DNA of 64,000 nt, taken from Microbacterium testaceum (lineage in GTDB: Bacteria; Actinomycetota; Actinomycetes; Actinomycetales; Microbacteriaceae). Of this stretch, positions 1 to 8,981 are shown in pieces. How positions within the stretch are numbered: position 1 is the first letter of the stretch; every line of letters begins with the position of its first letter. The notes under the pieces were generated by a model. It was not told the DNA's origin. It did not search any database and saw only the letters and a list, made by a program, of their open reading frames with translations. The stretch is from the NCBI RefSeq assembly GCF_003075375.1, contig NZ_QDFT01000010.1, forward strand, positions 28,882-92,881, written 5' to 3'. Made by a program: the position numbers and the translations under genes.

Positions 1-691
1 CGCGGCGCATCTCGTTGGTCCAGGGCTCGGCCCCGAGCACCGCGACCCGCAGCGAGGTCGAGCGCGGGTCGACGCCCGCCGCCTCCAGCGCGTCGGCGAT
101 CGTGAGCAGGTAGCTCGGCGTGCACAGGATGGCATCCGGTTCGAAATCCTGGATGAGCTGGGCCTGGCGCGCGGTCTGCCCGCCCGACATGGGGATGACG
201 GTCGCCCCGAGACGCTCGATCCCCGCGTGCGCGCCGAGCCCGCCCGTGAACAGCCCGTAGCCGTAGGCGTTGTGCACGCGGTCCCCCGCGCGCAGACCGG
301 CGGCACTCAGCGAACGGGCGACGAGGTCGGCCCAGCGGTCGAGGTCGCCGGCCGTGTAGCCGACGACGGTGGGGCGCCCGGTGGTTCCCGACGAGGCGTG
401 GATACGGCGGACGTCGGCCATCGGCACCGCGAACATGCCGAAGGGGTAGGTCTCGCGCAGGTCGGCCTTGGTCGTGAACGGCAGCAGGCGGATGTCGTCG
501 AGGGCGCGGATGTCGTCGGGGCGGACGCCGGCCTCGTCGAATTTGCGCCGGTACAGCTCGACGTTGTCGTACGCGTGGCGGACCGTCCACTGCAACCGCT
601 CGAGCTGCAGCGCGCGCAGGCGATCGAGCGGGATGCCGGTGGGATCGACGGATGCCAGGAAGTCCGGGCGCGGTGCGGTTGTCAGGGTCAT
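1..691 (-). CDS. paaK: Phenylacetate-CoA ligase, N-terminal part (runs off window)
   Basis: Activates phenylacetate to phenylacetyl-CoA with ATP in the cytoplasm, the entry step of the paa pathway. About 230 codons are in the window; the C-terminal half lies beyond base 1. The adenylate-forming signature ASSGTTGRP is visible near residue 95, followed by a [12 protein letters not shown] segment typical of PaaK. The ATG at 689-691 overlaps the paaI stop in ATGA, and GGAGGTG lies just upstream, so the start is well supported. It is the last gene of the paa operon seen here and is translationally coupled to paaI. A different aryl-CoA ligase is possible, but the context favours PaaK. Confidence 0.92.
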   Translation of the reverse strand, partial: MTLTTAPRPDFLASVDPTGIPLDRLRALQLERLQWTVRHAYDNVELYRRKFDEAGVRPDDIRALDDIRLLPFTTKADLRETYPFGMFAVPMADVRRIHASSGTTGRPTVVGYTAGDLDRWADLVARSLSAAGLRAGDRVHNAYGYGLFTGGLGAHAGIERLGATVIPMSGGQTARQAQLIQDFEPDAILCTPSYLLTIADALEAAGVDPRSTSLRVAVLGAEPWTNEMRR

Positions 692-1305
692 CGGGACACC
701 TCCGTGGTGGGGAGCGCGGCGCTGCGCTCGAAATCGTTCGAGGGATGGGGGTCGGCGTCGTGCACAACCTCCGCGATGTACACATCCTCCGTCGGCGCGT
801 CGGCGTGTCGGGCGGGGTTCGTGCGCATCGCGGAGGTTGTGTCCGCCGCGGGCTCCGCCGCCGGCGCGGCCCCGGCCACCGGCGCGGACCCGGCCACCGC
901 CGCGGGCTCGGCCGGTGGCCGTCGATCCGTCGTGATGCTGCGCCCGCGCACCTCGGCGACCAGGTCGCCCGTCTCGTCGGTCACGCGGATGTCGTACAAG
1001 CCGGTCCGGCCGCTGCGGGCCCGCCGCACGGCCGTCGCGGTGAGCGTCTGCCCCGACGTCGTCGACTTCAGGAACGTGATGTCGGCTCCCCCGGCGACGG
1101 TCACCCTCTCGTCCTCGTTGCACGCGATCGCGAAGGCCGTGTCGGCCAGGGTGAAGACGAGCCCGCCGTGGGTGATGGCGAAGCCGTTCAGCATGTCGTC
1201 GCGCACGGTCATCGACACGCGCGACTCCCCCGGCGCGTCGTGCTCGACGACCATGCCGAGCATCGCCGAGGCGCGGTCGCGCTGCATCATGGACCGGAGC
1301 GTCAC
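688..1305 (-). CDS. paaI: Hotdog-fold thioesterase PaaI with unusual C-terminal extension
   Basis: Acyl-CoA thioesterase that releases CoA from dead-end or toxic intermediates of phenylacetate breakdown. The 205-aa product has a hotdog core to about residue 127, with the helix motif [18 protein letters not shown] near 40-57. The GTG at 1303-1305 overlaps the paaZ stop in GTGA; ATG at 1288-1290 is an alternative. PaaI proteins are usually 130-150 aa. Here about 78 extra residues follow, first rich in Ala, Pro and Glu (130-155), then charged. The DNA for the extension holds a 16-bp inverted repeat. The core function is secure; the role of the extension is unknown. Confidence 0.88.
   Translation of the reverse strand: MTLRSMMQRDRASAMLGMVVEHDAPGESRVSMTVRDDMLNGFAITHGGLVFTLADTAFAIACNEDERVTVAGGADITFLKSTTSGQTLTATAVRRARSGRTGLYDIRVTDETGDLVAEVRGRSITTDRRPPAEPAAVAGSAPVAGAAPAAEPAADTTSAMRTNPARHADAPTEDVYIAEVVHDADPHPSNDFERSAALPTTEVSR
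763..841. repeat. 16-bp perfect inverted repeat inside the paaI extension
   Basis: The arms 763-778 and 826-841 are exact reverse complements (one arm reads cacaacctccgcgatg), separated by 47 bases. They lie in the part of paaI that codes for the non-conserved tail. The structure could fold in mRNA ahead of paaK or be a protein-binding site; nothing in the sequence decides this. Confidence 0.8.
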
Positions 1306-3350
1306 ACCAGCACCTCGGCGGGAGCCCAGGTCTTGGCCACCAGCGTCAGCACGTCGTACTGCGCCACGATCTCGTCGTCCTGGTTGCGGATGACGGCATC
1401 CCACCGCACCTCGCCGTACTCGTCGGTCTCGCGCGGGGTGATCTGCTTCGCGGTCAGCGCAACGCGGATGCGGTCGCCGGGTGAGACGGGGGTGACGAAG
1501 CGCAGGTTCTCGAGCCCCGAGTTCGCGAGCACGGGACCGGGTGCCGGATCGACGAACAGGCCCGCCGCCCACGACACCAGCAGGTAGCCGTGCGCCACGC
1601 GCCCGGGGAAGAAGGGGTTCGCTGCGGCGGACTCCTCGTCCATGTGGGCGTAGAAGGTGTCGCCGGTGAACCTCGCGAACACCTCGATGTCGTCGAGGGT
1701 GACCTCGCGCTCGTCCGACTCGACGGCATCCCCGATCCGGAGGTCCGACAGGGGTTTGCGGAAGGGATGGATGCCGTCGGTGTCGGTGTCGGCTCCGGGA
1801 TGCCAGACCCCGGTCAGCGCGGTCAGCATACGCGGCGAGCCCTGGATCGCCGTCCGCTGCATGTAGTGCAGGACGGAGCGGATGCCGCCGAGCTCCTCGC
1901 CGCCGCCCGCCCGGCCGGGGCCGCCGTGCACGAGGTGGGGAACCGGGGCGCCGTGCCCGGTGGAGGTGCGCGCATCGTCGCGGTCGAGGAAGAGTACCCG
2001 CCCGTTCATCGCGCCCATGCGGGTGAGCAGCTCGGTGGCGACGTCGGGGTCGTGGGTGGCGACACTCGTGACGAGGGAGCCGCCGCCCCGGCCCACGATG
2101 GTCGCCGCATCGGCGACATCGGCGTACTCGACGATGCTGGCGACCGGCCCGAACGCCTCGATGTCGTTGACGGCCGGGGTCGCGGCATCCGCGAACGACA
2201 GCAGCATCGGCTGCAGGAAGGCGCCGTCGGCGGGCGTGCCCTCGGGCGCCTCGTCCGAACCGACGACGAAGCGTCCGCCGGCGTCGCGCAGGGCCTGCAC
2301 CTGACGGAGCACCTCGTCGCGCTGCGCGAGCGAGACGACCGGCCCCATCGTCACGCCCTCGGCGCGCGGGTCGCCGATGACCACGCGCTCGGCGATCTTC
2401 GCGCGCAGCGCCTCGGCCACGGCATCCGTCATGCCCGCCGGAACGATCGCGCGGCGGATCGCGGTGCACTTCTGTCCCGCCTTGGTGGTCATTTCGACGA
2501 GCAGCTGCTTCACGTACGCGTCGAACTCGGGGGTGCCGGGCGTCGCGTCGGGGCCGAGGATCGAGGCGTTGACGGAGTCGGTCTCGCTCGTGAACCGCAC
2601 GCCGGGTGCGGCCTGGGCACGCAGGCGCTCGGCGGTGGAGGCGCTGCCGGTGAACCCGACGGTGTCGCCGAGGTCGAGCAGGTCGAACAGGCCCGGGACG
2701 CTTCCGCTGACCAGCTGCAGCGCCCCCTCGGGCAGCAGTCCCGTCTCGACGACCATGCGCACCCACGCCTCGGCGACGTACGCCGTGGGGGTCGCGGGCT
2801 TCACGATCGTGGGGAGGCCGGCGAGGAAGGCCGGCGCGAACTTCTCGAGCGCGCCCCACATCGGGAAGTTGAAGGCGTTGATCTGCACCGCCACGCCCGG
2901 CAGGCGCGTGTAGACGTGCCGGCCGAGGAACGAGCCGTCCTTCGACAGCGGCTCGACGGGTCCGTCGAGCACGACCGTGCCGGCGGGCAGCTCGCGCCGC
3001 GCCTTCGACGAGAAGGTGAACAGGACGCCGATGCCGCCGTCGACGTCGCTGAGCGAGTCGCGCCGCGTCGAGCCCGAGCGCTCCGACAGCGCGTACAGCT
3101 CCTCGCGGCGGTCGTTGAGGGCGATCGCGAGGTTCTTCAGCACCATCGCGCGCTGGTGGAAGGTGAGGGCGCCGATGCTGCGCTGCCCCTCGCGGCGCGC
3201 GAAGTCGACGGCCGCGGCCAGGTCCAGACCCTTCGTGCTGACTCGCACGATCTCGTCGCCGGTCGAGGCGTCGCGCACGACCGCGGCGTCGGGGTCGGCG
3301 TCGGGCGTCCACCAGGCCCCGTTCACGTAGCTGGGCAGAAACGTCATCAT
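1302..3350 (-). CDS. paaZ: Bifunctional oxepin-CoA hydrolase / semialdehyde dehydrogenase PaaZ
   Basis: Opens the oxepin-CoA ring and oxidises the resulting aldehyde to 3-oxo-5,6-dehydrosuberyl-CoA in phenylacetate catabolism. The protein has about 682 aa, close to E. coli PaaZ. An N-terminal aldehyde dehydrogenase domain (to about 520) shows the catalytic Cys in TKAGQKCTA and the Glu in [11 protein letters not shown]-terminal MaoC-type hydratase domain carries [11 protein letters not shown]. The start is placed at the ATG overlapping the paaH stop (ATGA at 3347-3350). A second ATG follows directly, and an in-frame ATG at 3357-3359 would give nine more bases. GGAG at 3354-3357 favours the inner pair. 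Its place between paaH and paaI fits the operon. Confidence 0.95.
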   Translation of the reverse strand: MMTFLPSYVNGAWWTPDADPDAAVVRDASTGDEIVRVSTKGLDLAAAVDFARREGQRSIGALTFHQRAMVLKNLAIALNDRREELYALSERSGSTRRDSLSDVDGGIGVLFTFSSKARRELPAGTVVLDGPVEPLSKDGSFLGRHVYTRLPGVAVQINAFNFPMWGALEKFAPAFLAGLPTIVKPATPTAYVAEAWVRMVVETGLLPEGALQLVSGSVPGLFDLLDLGDTVGFTGSASTAERLRAQAAPGVRFTSETDSVNASILGPDATPGTPEFDAYVKQLLVEMTTKAGQKCTAIRRAIVPAGMTDAVAEALRAKIAERVVIGDPRAEGVTMGPVVSLAQRDEVLRQVQALRDAGGRFVVGSDEAPEGTPADGAFLQPMLLSFADAATPAVNDIEAFGPVASIVEYADVADAATIVGRGGGSLVTSVATHDPDVATELLTRMGAMNGRVLFLDRDDARTSTGHGAPVPHLVHGGPGRAGGGEELGGIRSVLHYMQRTAIQGSPRMLTALTGVWHPGADTDTDGIHPFRKPLSDLRIGDAVESDEREVTLDDIEVFARFTGDTFYAHMDEESAAANPFFPGRVAHGYLLVSWAAGLFVDPAPGPVLANSGLENLRFVTPVSPGDRIRVALTAKQITPRETDEYGEVRWDAVIRNQDDEIVAQYDVLTLVAKTWAPAEVLV

Positions 3351-4246
3351 GCGCTCCATTCGTAGAAACCACGGCCGGTCTTGCGACCCAGGTGCCCCTC
3401 GGCGACGAGCTTCCTCAGCAGCGCCGGCGGGGCGAAGCGTGCACCGAACGCGCGCTCGAGTTCTTCGGCGATCCCCAGGCGCACGTCGAGACCGACGACG
3501 TCGGTCGTGCGCAGGGGGCCCATCGGATGCCGGTACCCCAGCTCCATGGCGGTGTCGATGTCGTGCGCCGAGGCGACGCCCTCTTCGAGCATGCGGATCG
3601 CCTCGAGTCCCAGCGCCACCCCGAGACGGCTCGACGCGAAGCCGGGTGCATCGCGCACGACGACCGCGCTCTTGCCGATGGCCTCGACCCAGTCGGTCGC
3701 CGCACGTACGACCTCGGGCGTCGTCGCCGCTCCCGTGACGACCTCGACCAGCGCCGAGGCCGGCACGGGGTTGAAGAAGTGCAGCCCGAGGAACCGCTCG
3801 GGGCGGCGGAGCGATGCGGCGAGCGCGTCGATCGAGATGGACGAGGTGTTGGATGCCACGACCGCCCCCGCGTCGACGGCCGCCTCGATGCGGGTGAGGG
3901 CGTCGATCTTCAGGGCGCGGTCCTCGGGGACCGCCTCGACGATCAATCCCGCCCCCGCGAAGCCCGCGGGGTCGGACCCGACGCTGAGGGTGTCGGCATC
4001 CGGCAGGTCCCGCCCCCGCGCGGCGGAGCGCTCGAGGGCCGTGGCGACGCGATCACGTGCGGCGGCGGCGGCCTGGTCGTCGCGCTCGACGACGTGCACG
4101 CGCGCACCGGCGAGCAGGAAGGCGTGCGCGATCCCGGCGCCCATGCGCCCGCCGCCGAGCACGCCGACGCGAGCGGGCAGAGAGGTGGGGATGCCGGCAT
4201 CCCCGGTGCGGACGTCCGGAGTCGGGCGGGTGTCGGGAAGCGTCAC
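3347..4246 (-). CDS. paaH: 3-hydroxyacyl-CoA dehydrogenase (PaaH type)
   Basis: NAD-dependent oxidation of the 3-hydroxyadipyl-CoA intermediate in the lower phenylacetate pathway. The product has 299 aa. A Rossmann nucleotide site, VGVLGGGRMGAGIAHAF, lies near residue 28. SNTSSISI and LHFFNPVP are signatures of the family, the latter around the catalytic His. The C-terminal all-alpha domain ends in GHLGRKTGRGFYEW. The GTG at 4244-4246 overlaps the stop of the upstream hydratase gene in GTGA, and an AG-rich stretch (GGAGAGGAAGAAG) precedes it. About 20 residues precede the Rossmann strand, slightly more than usual. Paralogues act in fatty-acid oxidation, but the operon points to PaaH. Confidence 0.92.
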   Translation of the reverse strand: MTLPDTRPTPDVRTGDAGIPTSLPARVGVLGGGRMGAGIAHAFLLAGARVHVVERDDQAAAAARDRVATALERSAARGRDLPDADTLSVGSDPAGFAGAGLIVEAVPEDRALKIDALTRIEAAVDAGAVVASNTSSISIDALAASLRRPERFLGLHFFNPVPASALVEVVTGAATTPEVVRAATDWVEAIGKSAVVVRDAPGFASSRLGVALGLEAIRMLEEGVASAHDIDTAMELGYRHPMGPLRTTDVVGLDVRLGIAEELERAFGARFAPPALLRKLVAEGHLGRKTGRGFYEWSA

Positions 4247-5007
4247 TTCTTCTTCCTCTCCAGAAAGGCGGTCATGCGGGCGTGCTTGTCGGGGCTGTCG
4301 AACAGCTCGGCCTGCAGCTCGCCGTCGACCGTCGGATGGTCGGAACGGGGGGCGAGCAGGGCGCGCTTGGTCAGGATCGTCGCGCGGGCCGAGTTCGCCG
4401 CGATGCGGTCGACGAGCGCGTGGGCGGCGTCGAGCAGCTCTTCGGGATCGTGCACGCTCGACAGCAGCCCCCACTGGAGGGCTTCGTCGGCGTCGAGGGT
4501 GCGGGTGGTGAGCAGCAGCTCGCTCGCCCGGGCGTGACCGACGATCTCGGGCAACCGCCACGACGCTCCGGCGGCCGCGATGATCCCGAGGCCCGGCTCG
4601 GGGTTGCCGAAGCGGGCGCGCGGGGTGCCGATGCGGATGTCCGCGGCGTAGGCGAGCTCGGCGCCGCCGCCCAGCGCGAATCCGTCGACCGCGGCGATCA
4701 CGGGCAGGGGCAGGTGCCGCAGGCGATCGAACACCGAGGCGTTGATCCCTCGGCGGGCGTCGTCGCCCGTGCGCTCGCGCAGCTGGGCGATGTCGGCGCC
4801 GGCGGCGAAGATCCCGCCCGCACCGGTCACGATGAGCGTGCGCGGGTCGGCCTCGAGGTCGGCGCAGAGCGCGTGCAGTTCGTCGACCATCCGCTGGTCG
4901 ATGGCGTTGCGGCGGTCGGGGCGGTCGAGCGTCGCGACGACGCGGTCGTCGCTCACCTCGACGCGCAGGCGGGGGGCTTCGGAGAGCCCGGCCTCGACGT
5001 CACGCAC
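4243..5007 (-). CDS. Enoyl-CoA hydratase/isomerase (PaaF or PaaG role)
   Basis: Crotonase-fold enzyme of 254 aa acting on enoyl-CoA intermediates of the paa pathway. Crotonase landmarks are TLDRPDRRNAID near 27, the oxyanion-loop stretches GAGGIFAAGADI and DGFALGGGAELAYAADIRI, and NPEPGLGI, which carries a Glu. The GTG at 5005-5007 lies inside the 3' end of the thiolase gene, an 8-base overlap, so translation is probably coupled. Only one crotonase gene is visible in this operon, whereas E. coli has paaF and paaG, so the sequence does not show whether it hydrates, isomerises or does both. The C-terminus ends in four basic residues, RKKK. Confidence 0.85.
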   Translation of the reverse strand: MRDVEAGLSEAPRLRVEVSDDRVVATLDRPDRRNAIDQRMVDELHALCADLEADPRTLIVTGAGGIFAAGADIAQLRERTGDDARRGINASVFDRLRHLPLPVIAAVDGFALGGGAELAYAADIRIGTPRARFGNPEPGLGIIAAAGASWRLPEIVGHARASELLLTTRTLDADEALQWGLLSSVHDPEELLDAAHALVDRIAANSARATILTKRALLAPRSDHPTVDGELQAELFDSPDKHARMTAFLERKKK

Positions 5008-6190
5008 CGGCGCGCTCCACGATCATCGCCGCACCCTGCCCCACGCCGACGCACATCGTGGCCAGCCCGTATCGGGCGTCCTCGCGCTCCATCCGGCCGA
5101 GCAGGGTCACGAGCAGCCGTGAGCCGCTCGAGCCCAGCGGATGCCCGAGCGCGATGGCCCCGCCGTCGGCGTTGACGATGTCGGGGTCCAGGCCCAGGCG
5201 CCGCATGCACGCGAGCGACTGCGAGGCGAAGGCTTCGTTGAGTTCGACGGCTCCCAGATCGGATGCCGACAGCCCGGCCTTGGCGAGCGCCTTCTCGGTC
5301 GCGGGCACGGGACCGAGCCCCATGATCTCGGGCGCGAGACCGGCCGCGGCGTGCGACACGATCCGCGCGCGCGGGCGCAGGCCGTACCGTTCGACGGCGG
5401 CGGCACTGGCGACGACGATCGCCGAGGCGCCGTCGTTGAGGGAGCTGGAGTTGCCGGCCGTGACGACCTCGCCGCCCTTCACGACGGGGCGGAGTCCCGC
5501 CAACACGTCGAGCGAGGTGTCGCGGCGCGGCCCCTCGTCGCTGTCGACCGGGCCGCGCGACGTCTCGACGGCGACGATCTCGTCGGCGAAGCGCCCGGCA
5601 TCCTGTGCCGCGATCGCCCGCTCGTGACTGCGCAGGGCGAAGGCGTCCGCGTCGGCGCGCGAGACGCCGTCCACGCGGGCGACTTCTTCGGCGGTCTCGG
5701 GCATCGTGAAGGTGGCCTTGTCACGCGCGGCGAGCCGGGGGTTGGTGAAGCGCCAGCCGATGGACGTGTCGAACGCGGCGCCCGGTTTGGCCCACGCGCG
5801 CTCGGGCTTGGCCTGCACCCACGGCGCGCGCGTCATCGATTCGACACCTCCGGCCACCACCACGTCGGCGTCGCCGGCGCGGATCGCCTGCGCGGCGAGC
5901 GCGACGGCGCTCATGCCCGAGGCGCAGAGGCGGTTGACGGTCAGGCCGGGGACGGCATCCGGCAGTCCGGCCAGCAGCACGGCCATCCGGGCGACGTTGC
6001 GGTTGTCCTCGCCCGCCTGATTGGCCGCACCGAGGATCACCTCGTCGATCGCCTCGGCCGGCACGCCGGCACGCGTCACCGCGTGGCCGACCACGAGAGC
6101 GGCGAGGTCATCGGGTCGGACGGATGCCAGAGCCCCGCCGTACCGCCCGACCGGGGTGCGCACACCGCCGATGAGAAACGCGTCCGACAT
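5000..6190 (-). CDS. paaJ: Acetyl-CoA acyltransferase (beta-ketoadipyl-CoA thiolase, PaaJ type)
   Basis: Thiolytic cleavage of 3-oxoadipyl-CoA and related intermediates to acetyl-CoA and succinyl-CoA. The product has 396 aa. The nucleophilic Cys lies in VNRLCASGMSA near residue 89. NEAFASQS, the His-containing GHPLGSSGSRL and the second Cys in TMCVGVGQG complete the thiolase active site. The start is the ATG at 6188-6190, with GAGAGGAAG 5 bases upstream; a longer in-frame start at 6229 lacks a ribosome site and adds 13 unlikely residues. It is the first gene of the minus-strand operon, so the promoter should lie in 6191-6270. PcaF is nearly identical in sequence and cannot be excluded. Confidence 0.9.
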   Translation of the reverse strand: MSDAFLIGGVRTPVGRYGGALASVRPDDLAALVVGHAVTRAGVPAEAIDEVILGAANQAGEDNRNVARMAVLLAGLPDAVPGLTVNRLCASGMSAVALAAQAIRAGDADVVVAGGVESMTRAPWVQAKPERAWAKPGAAFDTSIGWRFTNPRLAARDKATFTMPETAEEVARVDGVSRADADAFALRSHERAIAAQDAGRFADEIVAVETSRGPVDSDEGPRRDTSLDVLAGLRPVVKGGEVVTAGNSSSLNDGASAIVVASAAAVERYGLRPRARIVSHAAAGLAPEIMGLGPVPATEKALAKAGLSASDLGAVELNEAFASQSLACMRRLGLDPDIVNADGGAIALGHPLGSSGSRLLVTLLGRMEREDARYGLATMCVGVGQGAAMIVERAGA

Positions 6191-6244
6191 CGTCTTCCTC
6201 TCCCCCGCCGACTCTGGCGGGGTCGTCATCCTCAGCTGCGAGGT

Positions 6245-6266
6245 TTTCCGACCGATCGTTCAGTAA
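6245..6266 (-). promoter_or_regulatory. Candidate operator/promoter of the paa operon
   Basis: Upstream of the first paa gene is an imperfect palindrome centred on cgatcg (plus strand tccgaccgatcgttcagta). Its ACCGAT/ATCGGT-like arms resemble TetR-family PaaR sites of other actinobacteria. No clear -35/-10 pair could be fixed, and no regulator gene lies beside it. It is a weak candidate based on position and symmetry. Confidence 0.3.
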
Positions 6267-6317
6267 TCATGCCACGGCGGGGGTGGGGCCCGCAACGGCG
6301 GGTGGGGCGGCGGGTGC

Positions 6318-6446
6318 AGGCGGGGTCACTGCGCGTTGCGCGGCGGCGCAGGCGGGGCCGCTCCACGCTGCGCGGCGGGCGCTGGCAGGGTCGCTGCACG
6401 TTGATCGCCGGGCGACGGCGGGGTCGCTCCACGTTGCGCGGGCGCA
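6318..6446. repeat. Four imperfect tandem copies of a ~22-bp core, non-coding
   Basis: The stretch 6268-6571 has no convincing gene. It holds four imperfect copies of a core like ggggtcgctccacgttgcgc, starting near 6322, 6353, 6387 and 6419, 31-34 bases apart. The copies differ by a few substitutions each. ORFs run through them in several frames but look like GC-rich chance frames. The function is unknown. Confidence 0.6.
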
Positions 6447-6571
6447 GACGGCGGCGCGACGCGACTCCACGGCGCGCCGCCGGCACAGGCGGCCTGCGCT
6501 TGAGGCGACGAGGAGCAACGCTCGCGCATCACCACCGTGTGCGCACCGCGACGACCGCGTCGATCCGACAG

Positions 6572-6644
6572 TGCCCCCGACAGGATTCGAACCTGCGACG
6601 CCCGCGTTAGGAGTGCGGCGCTCTATCCCCTGAGCTACGGAGGC
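6572..6644 (-). tRNA. tRNA-Arg (anticodon CCT)
   Basis: The minus strand folds as a cloverleaf of 73 nt. The acceptor GCCTCCG pairs with CGGGGGC (one T-G wobble). The D-arm has AGCTCAGGGGATAGAGC, the anticodon loop reads CTCCTAA with CCT at its centre, and the T-arm has GGTTCGAATCC. The last pair of the anticodon stem is A-C. CCA is not encoded. No duplicated 3' end or integrase lies nearby, so there is no sign of use as an attachment site. Confidence 0.95.
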
Positions 6645-6658
6645 GGGATCGTTCCAGC

Positions 6659-7456
6659 CTACTGCGCGGCCGGTGCCCCCGACCGTCCGGCCTCCCCGAC
6701 GGTGGACGGATGACCCGGTGCACCCACCGGGGAGGAACGGATGCCGGACCTCAGACCCTCGACGAGCCCGTCGTCCCAGGCGCCCGGGGTGGCCGGCATC
6801 GCCTCGCGCACCTCGACGCCCGCGGGACCCACCGTGGCCGCGCACACGAGGAGCGACTCGAGGACGTGCTCGTCGTGCGCGTCACGCCGCAGCACCGATG
6901 ACGTCGGGTCGAGTGTGGAACGCTCGACCACGCCGAGCCACGGCATCCACCAGTCGGATCCGTCCGCGATACCGGCGGAGCGGAACTCCTCGAGCCACCG
7001 CGCGATGCGCGGGGTGCCCGGGTCGTCGACCGCGTGATGCGCGACCATGTGGATGCCCGGCGCGAGACGGCTGCGACGGGCGGTCAGGCCATCCCACTCG
7101 ACGAGGTGGGCGCCGTCGGCATCCACGTCGACGAGGTTGAAGCCGCGGGTCGCGGGATGATTCGGGATGCCGTCGGCCACCGCATCGAGCGGGATGGCGC
7201 CTCGGCTGACGACCTCGTCATCCCCGCGGCCCGAGAGGTCCTCGCGGTTGAGCAGAACAGCCAATCGAGACGCGTCGGGGTCGACGGCCAGCCACGCACC
7301 GCCCGCGCGGTCATCGCGGACCCCCAGGATGCCGGGCCGCTCCGGCCACCAGGGTCCTAGCCGACGCCAGGGTCGCTCGCGATCCTCGTCGCGGACGGCG
7401 AGCAGATGGACCGGTTGCGCCGGCGTCGCGGGGACGTGGATGACCACGGTGCACAT
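6659..7456 (-). CDS. TANGO2/NRDE-family protein
   Basis: A 265-aa protein of the NRDE (TANGO2-like) family, whose biochemical role in bacteria is unclear. It begins MCTVV like family members. The segment normally reading ANRDE..RP is AVRDEDRERPW here, so the Asn of the name-giving motif is Val. NREDLSGRG, GFNLVDVDADG and the C-terminal LESLLVC segment fit the family. The start is the ATG at 7454-7456. TAGCGT at 7464-7469 (minus) ends 7 bases before it and there is no Shine-Dalgarno sequence, which suggests a leaderless mRNA. The last 25 residues, rich in Gly, Pro and Ser, are not conserved. It runs towards the tRNA-Arg gene with no shared function evident. Confidence 0.7.
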   Translation of the reverse strand: MCTVVIHVPATPAQPVHLLAVRDEDRERPWRRLGPWWPERPGILGVRDDRAGGAWLAVDPDASRLAVLLNREDLSGRGDDEVVSRGAIPLDAVADGIPNHPATRGFNLVDVDADGAHLVEWDGLTARRSRLAPGIHMVAHHAVDDPGTPRIARWLEEFRSAGIADGSDWWMPWLGVVERSTLDPTSSVLRRDAHDEHVLESLLVCAATVGPAGVEVREAMPATPGAWDDGLVEGLRSGIRSSPVGAPGHPSTVGEAGRSGAPAAQ

Positions 7457-7542
7457 TGCGTCCACGCTACCCGCGCGTCGGTGCGGCCGGGGCCCCCTGC
7501 GCGACGCGCCTGCGCGACCGGGGCCCCTGCCCGACGCGCCTG

Positions 7543-7622
7543 CGCGACGAGAACAGGCCCCGCGACGAGAACAGGCCGGATTCCGCCGGATCCGCCTGTT
7601 CTCGACACACCCCCCTGTTCTC
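7543..7622. repeat. Direct and inverted repeats of the motif gagaacagg
   Basis: In the 271-base gap between the TANGO2-like gene and coaBC, cgcgacgagaacaggcc occurs twice in tandem (7543-7559 and 7561-7577). Its inverted core cctgttctc occurs twice downstream (7595-7603 and 7614-7622). The second direct copy and first inverted copy form a stem, cgagaacaggc with cgcctgttctcg, extended by ggat/atcc with a one-base bulge. The element is palindromic, extragenic and REP-like. It could terminate transcription or bind a protein. Confidence 0.75.
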
Positions 7623-7727
7623 AGGATGCCGACGCAGCCGCCAATCGTCCTCGTCCCGCTCGCGCGCGCCCACGACCCCGCCGGCACCCCGCCCCCACTC
7701 CGCGATCCGGCCTGGAAGACTGGAGCC

Positions 7728-8939
7728 ATGTTCGTCGTCGTGGGAGTCACCGGGGGCATCGCCGCCTACAAGAGCGTGAGCCTGGTCCGTCTGCTGGTCA
7801 AGGCGGGGCACGACGTGCACGTCATCCCCACCGTCGATGCCCTGCGCTTCGTCGGCCAGCCCACGTGGGAGGCCCTGAGCCGCAACCCCGTGACCACCTC
7901 GGTGCACGACGACGTCGCCCGGGTGCGGCACGTCGCCCTCGGCCAGGCGGCCGACCTGGTCATCGTGGCACCCGCCACGGCCAACACCCTGGCGTCGATG
8001 ACGGCGGGACTCGCCTCCGACCTGCTCGGGACGACGCTGCTGGCCACCACCGCACCGGTGGTCGTCGCCCCCGCGATGCACACCGAGATGTGGCGCCACC
8101 CCGCGACCACCCACAACATGCGCGTGCTGCGCGAGCGCGGCATCCACGTGGTCGGTCCCGCCGACGGCGAGCTCACCGGGGGCGACACGGGACCCGGTCG
8201 AATGTCGGAACCCGAGCAGATCGTCGCCGCCGCCCTCGCCCTCGTCGAGCGTCCGCGCGACCTCGAGGGCCTGTCGGTGGTCATCAGCGCCGGCGGCACG
8301 CGCGAGCCCATCGACCCGGTGCGCTTCCTCGGCAACCGCTCGAGCGGACGACAGGGGGTCGCACTCGCGCGGGCCGCCGCGGACCGCGGGGCGCGGGTGA
8401 CCCTGGTCGCGGCGCACCTCGACGCCGACGTCCGCCCCGATCCGCGGGTCGAGGTCGTGGCCGTGAGCACCGCCGACGAACTCGGAACGGCGATGGATGC
8501 CATCTCCCCCACCGCCGACGTCATCGTGATGGCCGCGGCGGTCGCCGACTACGCCGTGGCGGCGGTGTCCGAGCAGAAGGTGCGCAAACAGGACTCCCCC
8601 GGCGGACTGACCCTCGAGCTGCGCGAGAACCGCGACGTGGTCGCGGGGCTCGTCGCGGCGCGTCGCGAGGGACAGACCATCGTGGCCTTCGCCGCCGAGA
8701 CGGTCGCCGACGACGCGGAACTGCTCGAGCGCGCACGCGCCAAAGCGGCGAGGAAGGGCGTCGACCTACTGGCCGCGAACGCGGTGGGATGGACCCGGGG
8801 GTTCGAGACGACCGACAACGCCCTCACGATCGTCGGTGCGGGCGGCGAGGTCGTGGCCACGGCATCCGGGACGAAGGACGACACGGCGCACGCGCTGCTC
8901 GACGCCGTCATGGCGACCCGCGGCGCCCGTCGCCACTGA
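7728..8939 (+). CDS. coaBC: Bifunctional phosphopantothenoylcysteine decarboxylase / phosphopantothenate-cysteine ligase
   Basis: Makes 4'-phosphopantetheine for coenzyme A in two steps: CTP-dependent ligation of cysteine to phosphopantothenate (CoaB) and FMN-dependent decarboxylation (CoaC). The product has 403 aa, the usual length for the fused enzyme. The flavoprotein domain opens MFVVVGVTGGIAAYKS. APATANTLASM and the PAMHTEMW motif fit CoaC. The ligase domain starts near residue 185 with ISAGGTREPIDPVRFLGNRS, and AAAVADY and KVRKQDS follow. The ATG at 7728 has a short GGAG 3-4 bases upstream. It is an essential housekeeping gene with no operon partner here, and it converges with the peroxiredoxin gene. 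Confidence 0.97.
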   Translation: MFVVVGVTGGIAAYKSVSLVRLLVKAGHDVHVIPTVDALRFVGQPTWEALSRNPVTTSVHDDVARVRHVALGQAADLVIVAPATANTLASMTAGLASDLLGTTLLATTAPVVVAPAMHTEMWRHPATTHNMRVLRERGIHVVGPADGELTGGDTGPGRMSEPEQIVAAALALVERPRDLEGLSVVISAGGTREPIDPVRFLGNRSSGRQGVALARAAADRGARVTLVAAHLDADVRPDPRVEVVAVSTADELGTAMDAISPTADVIVMAAAVADYAVAAVSEQKVRKQDSPGGLTLELRENRDVVAGLVAARREGQTIVAFAAETVADDAELLERARAKAARKGVDLLAANAVGWTRGFETTDNALTIVGAGGEVVATASGTKDDTAHALLDAVMATRGARRH

Positions 8940-8981
8940 GGCGGCAGCGCCCCACGGAGGCGCGACGCGACGGGTGTGCGG

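Noticed and set aside
688..3372. Single long frame joining a paaZ antisense-phase reading to paaI
   Set aside because: Only the last 205 codons match PaaI; the rest is an out-of-phase reading of paaZ.
6572..6644. tRNA-Arg gene as an integration site
   Set aside because: No repeated tRNA 3' end and no integrase or phage genes nearby.
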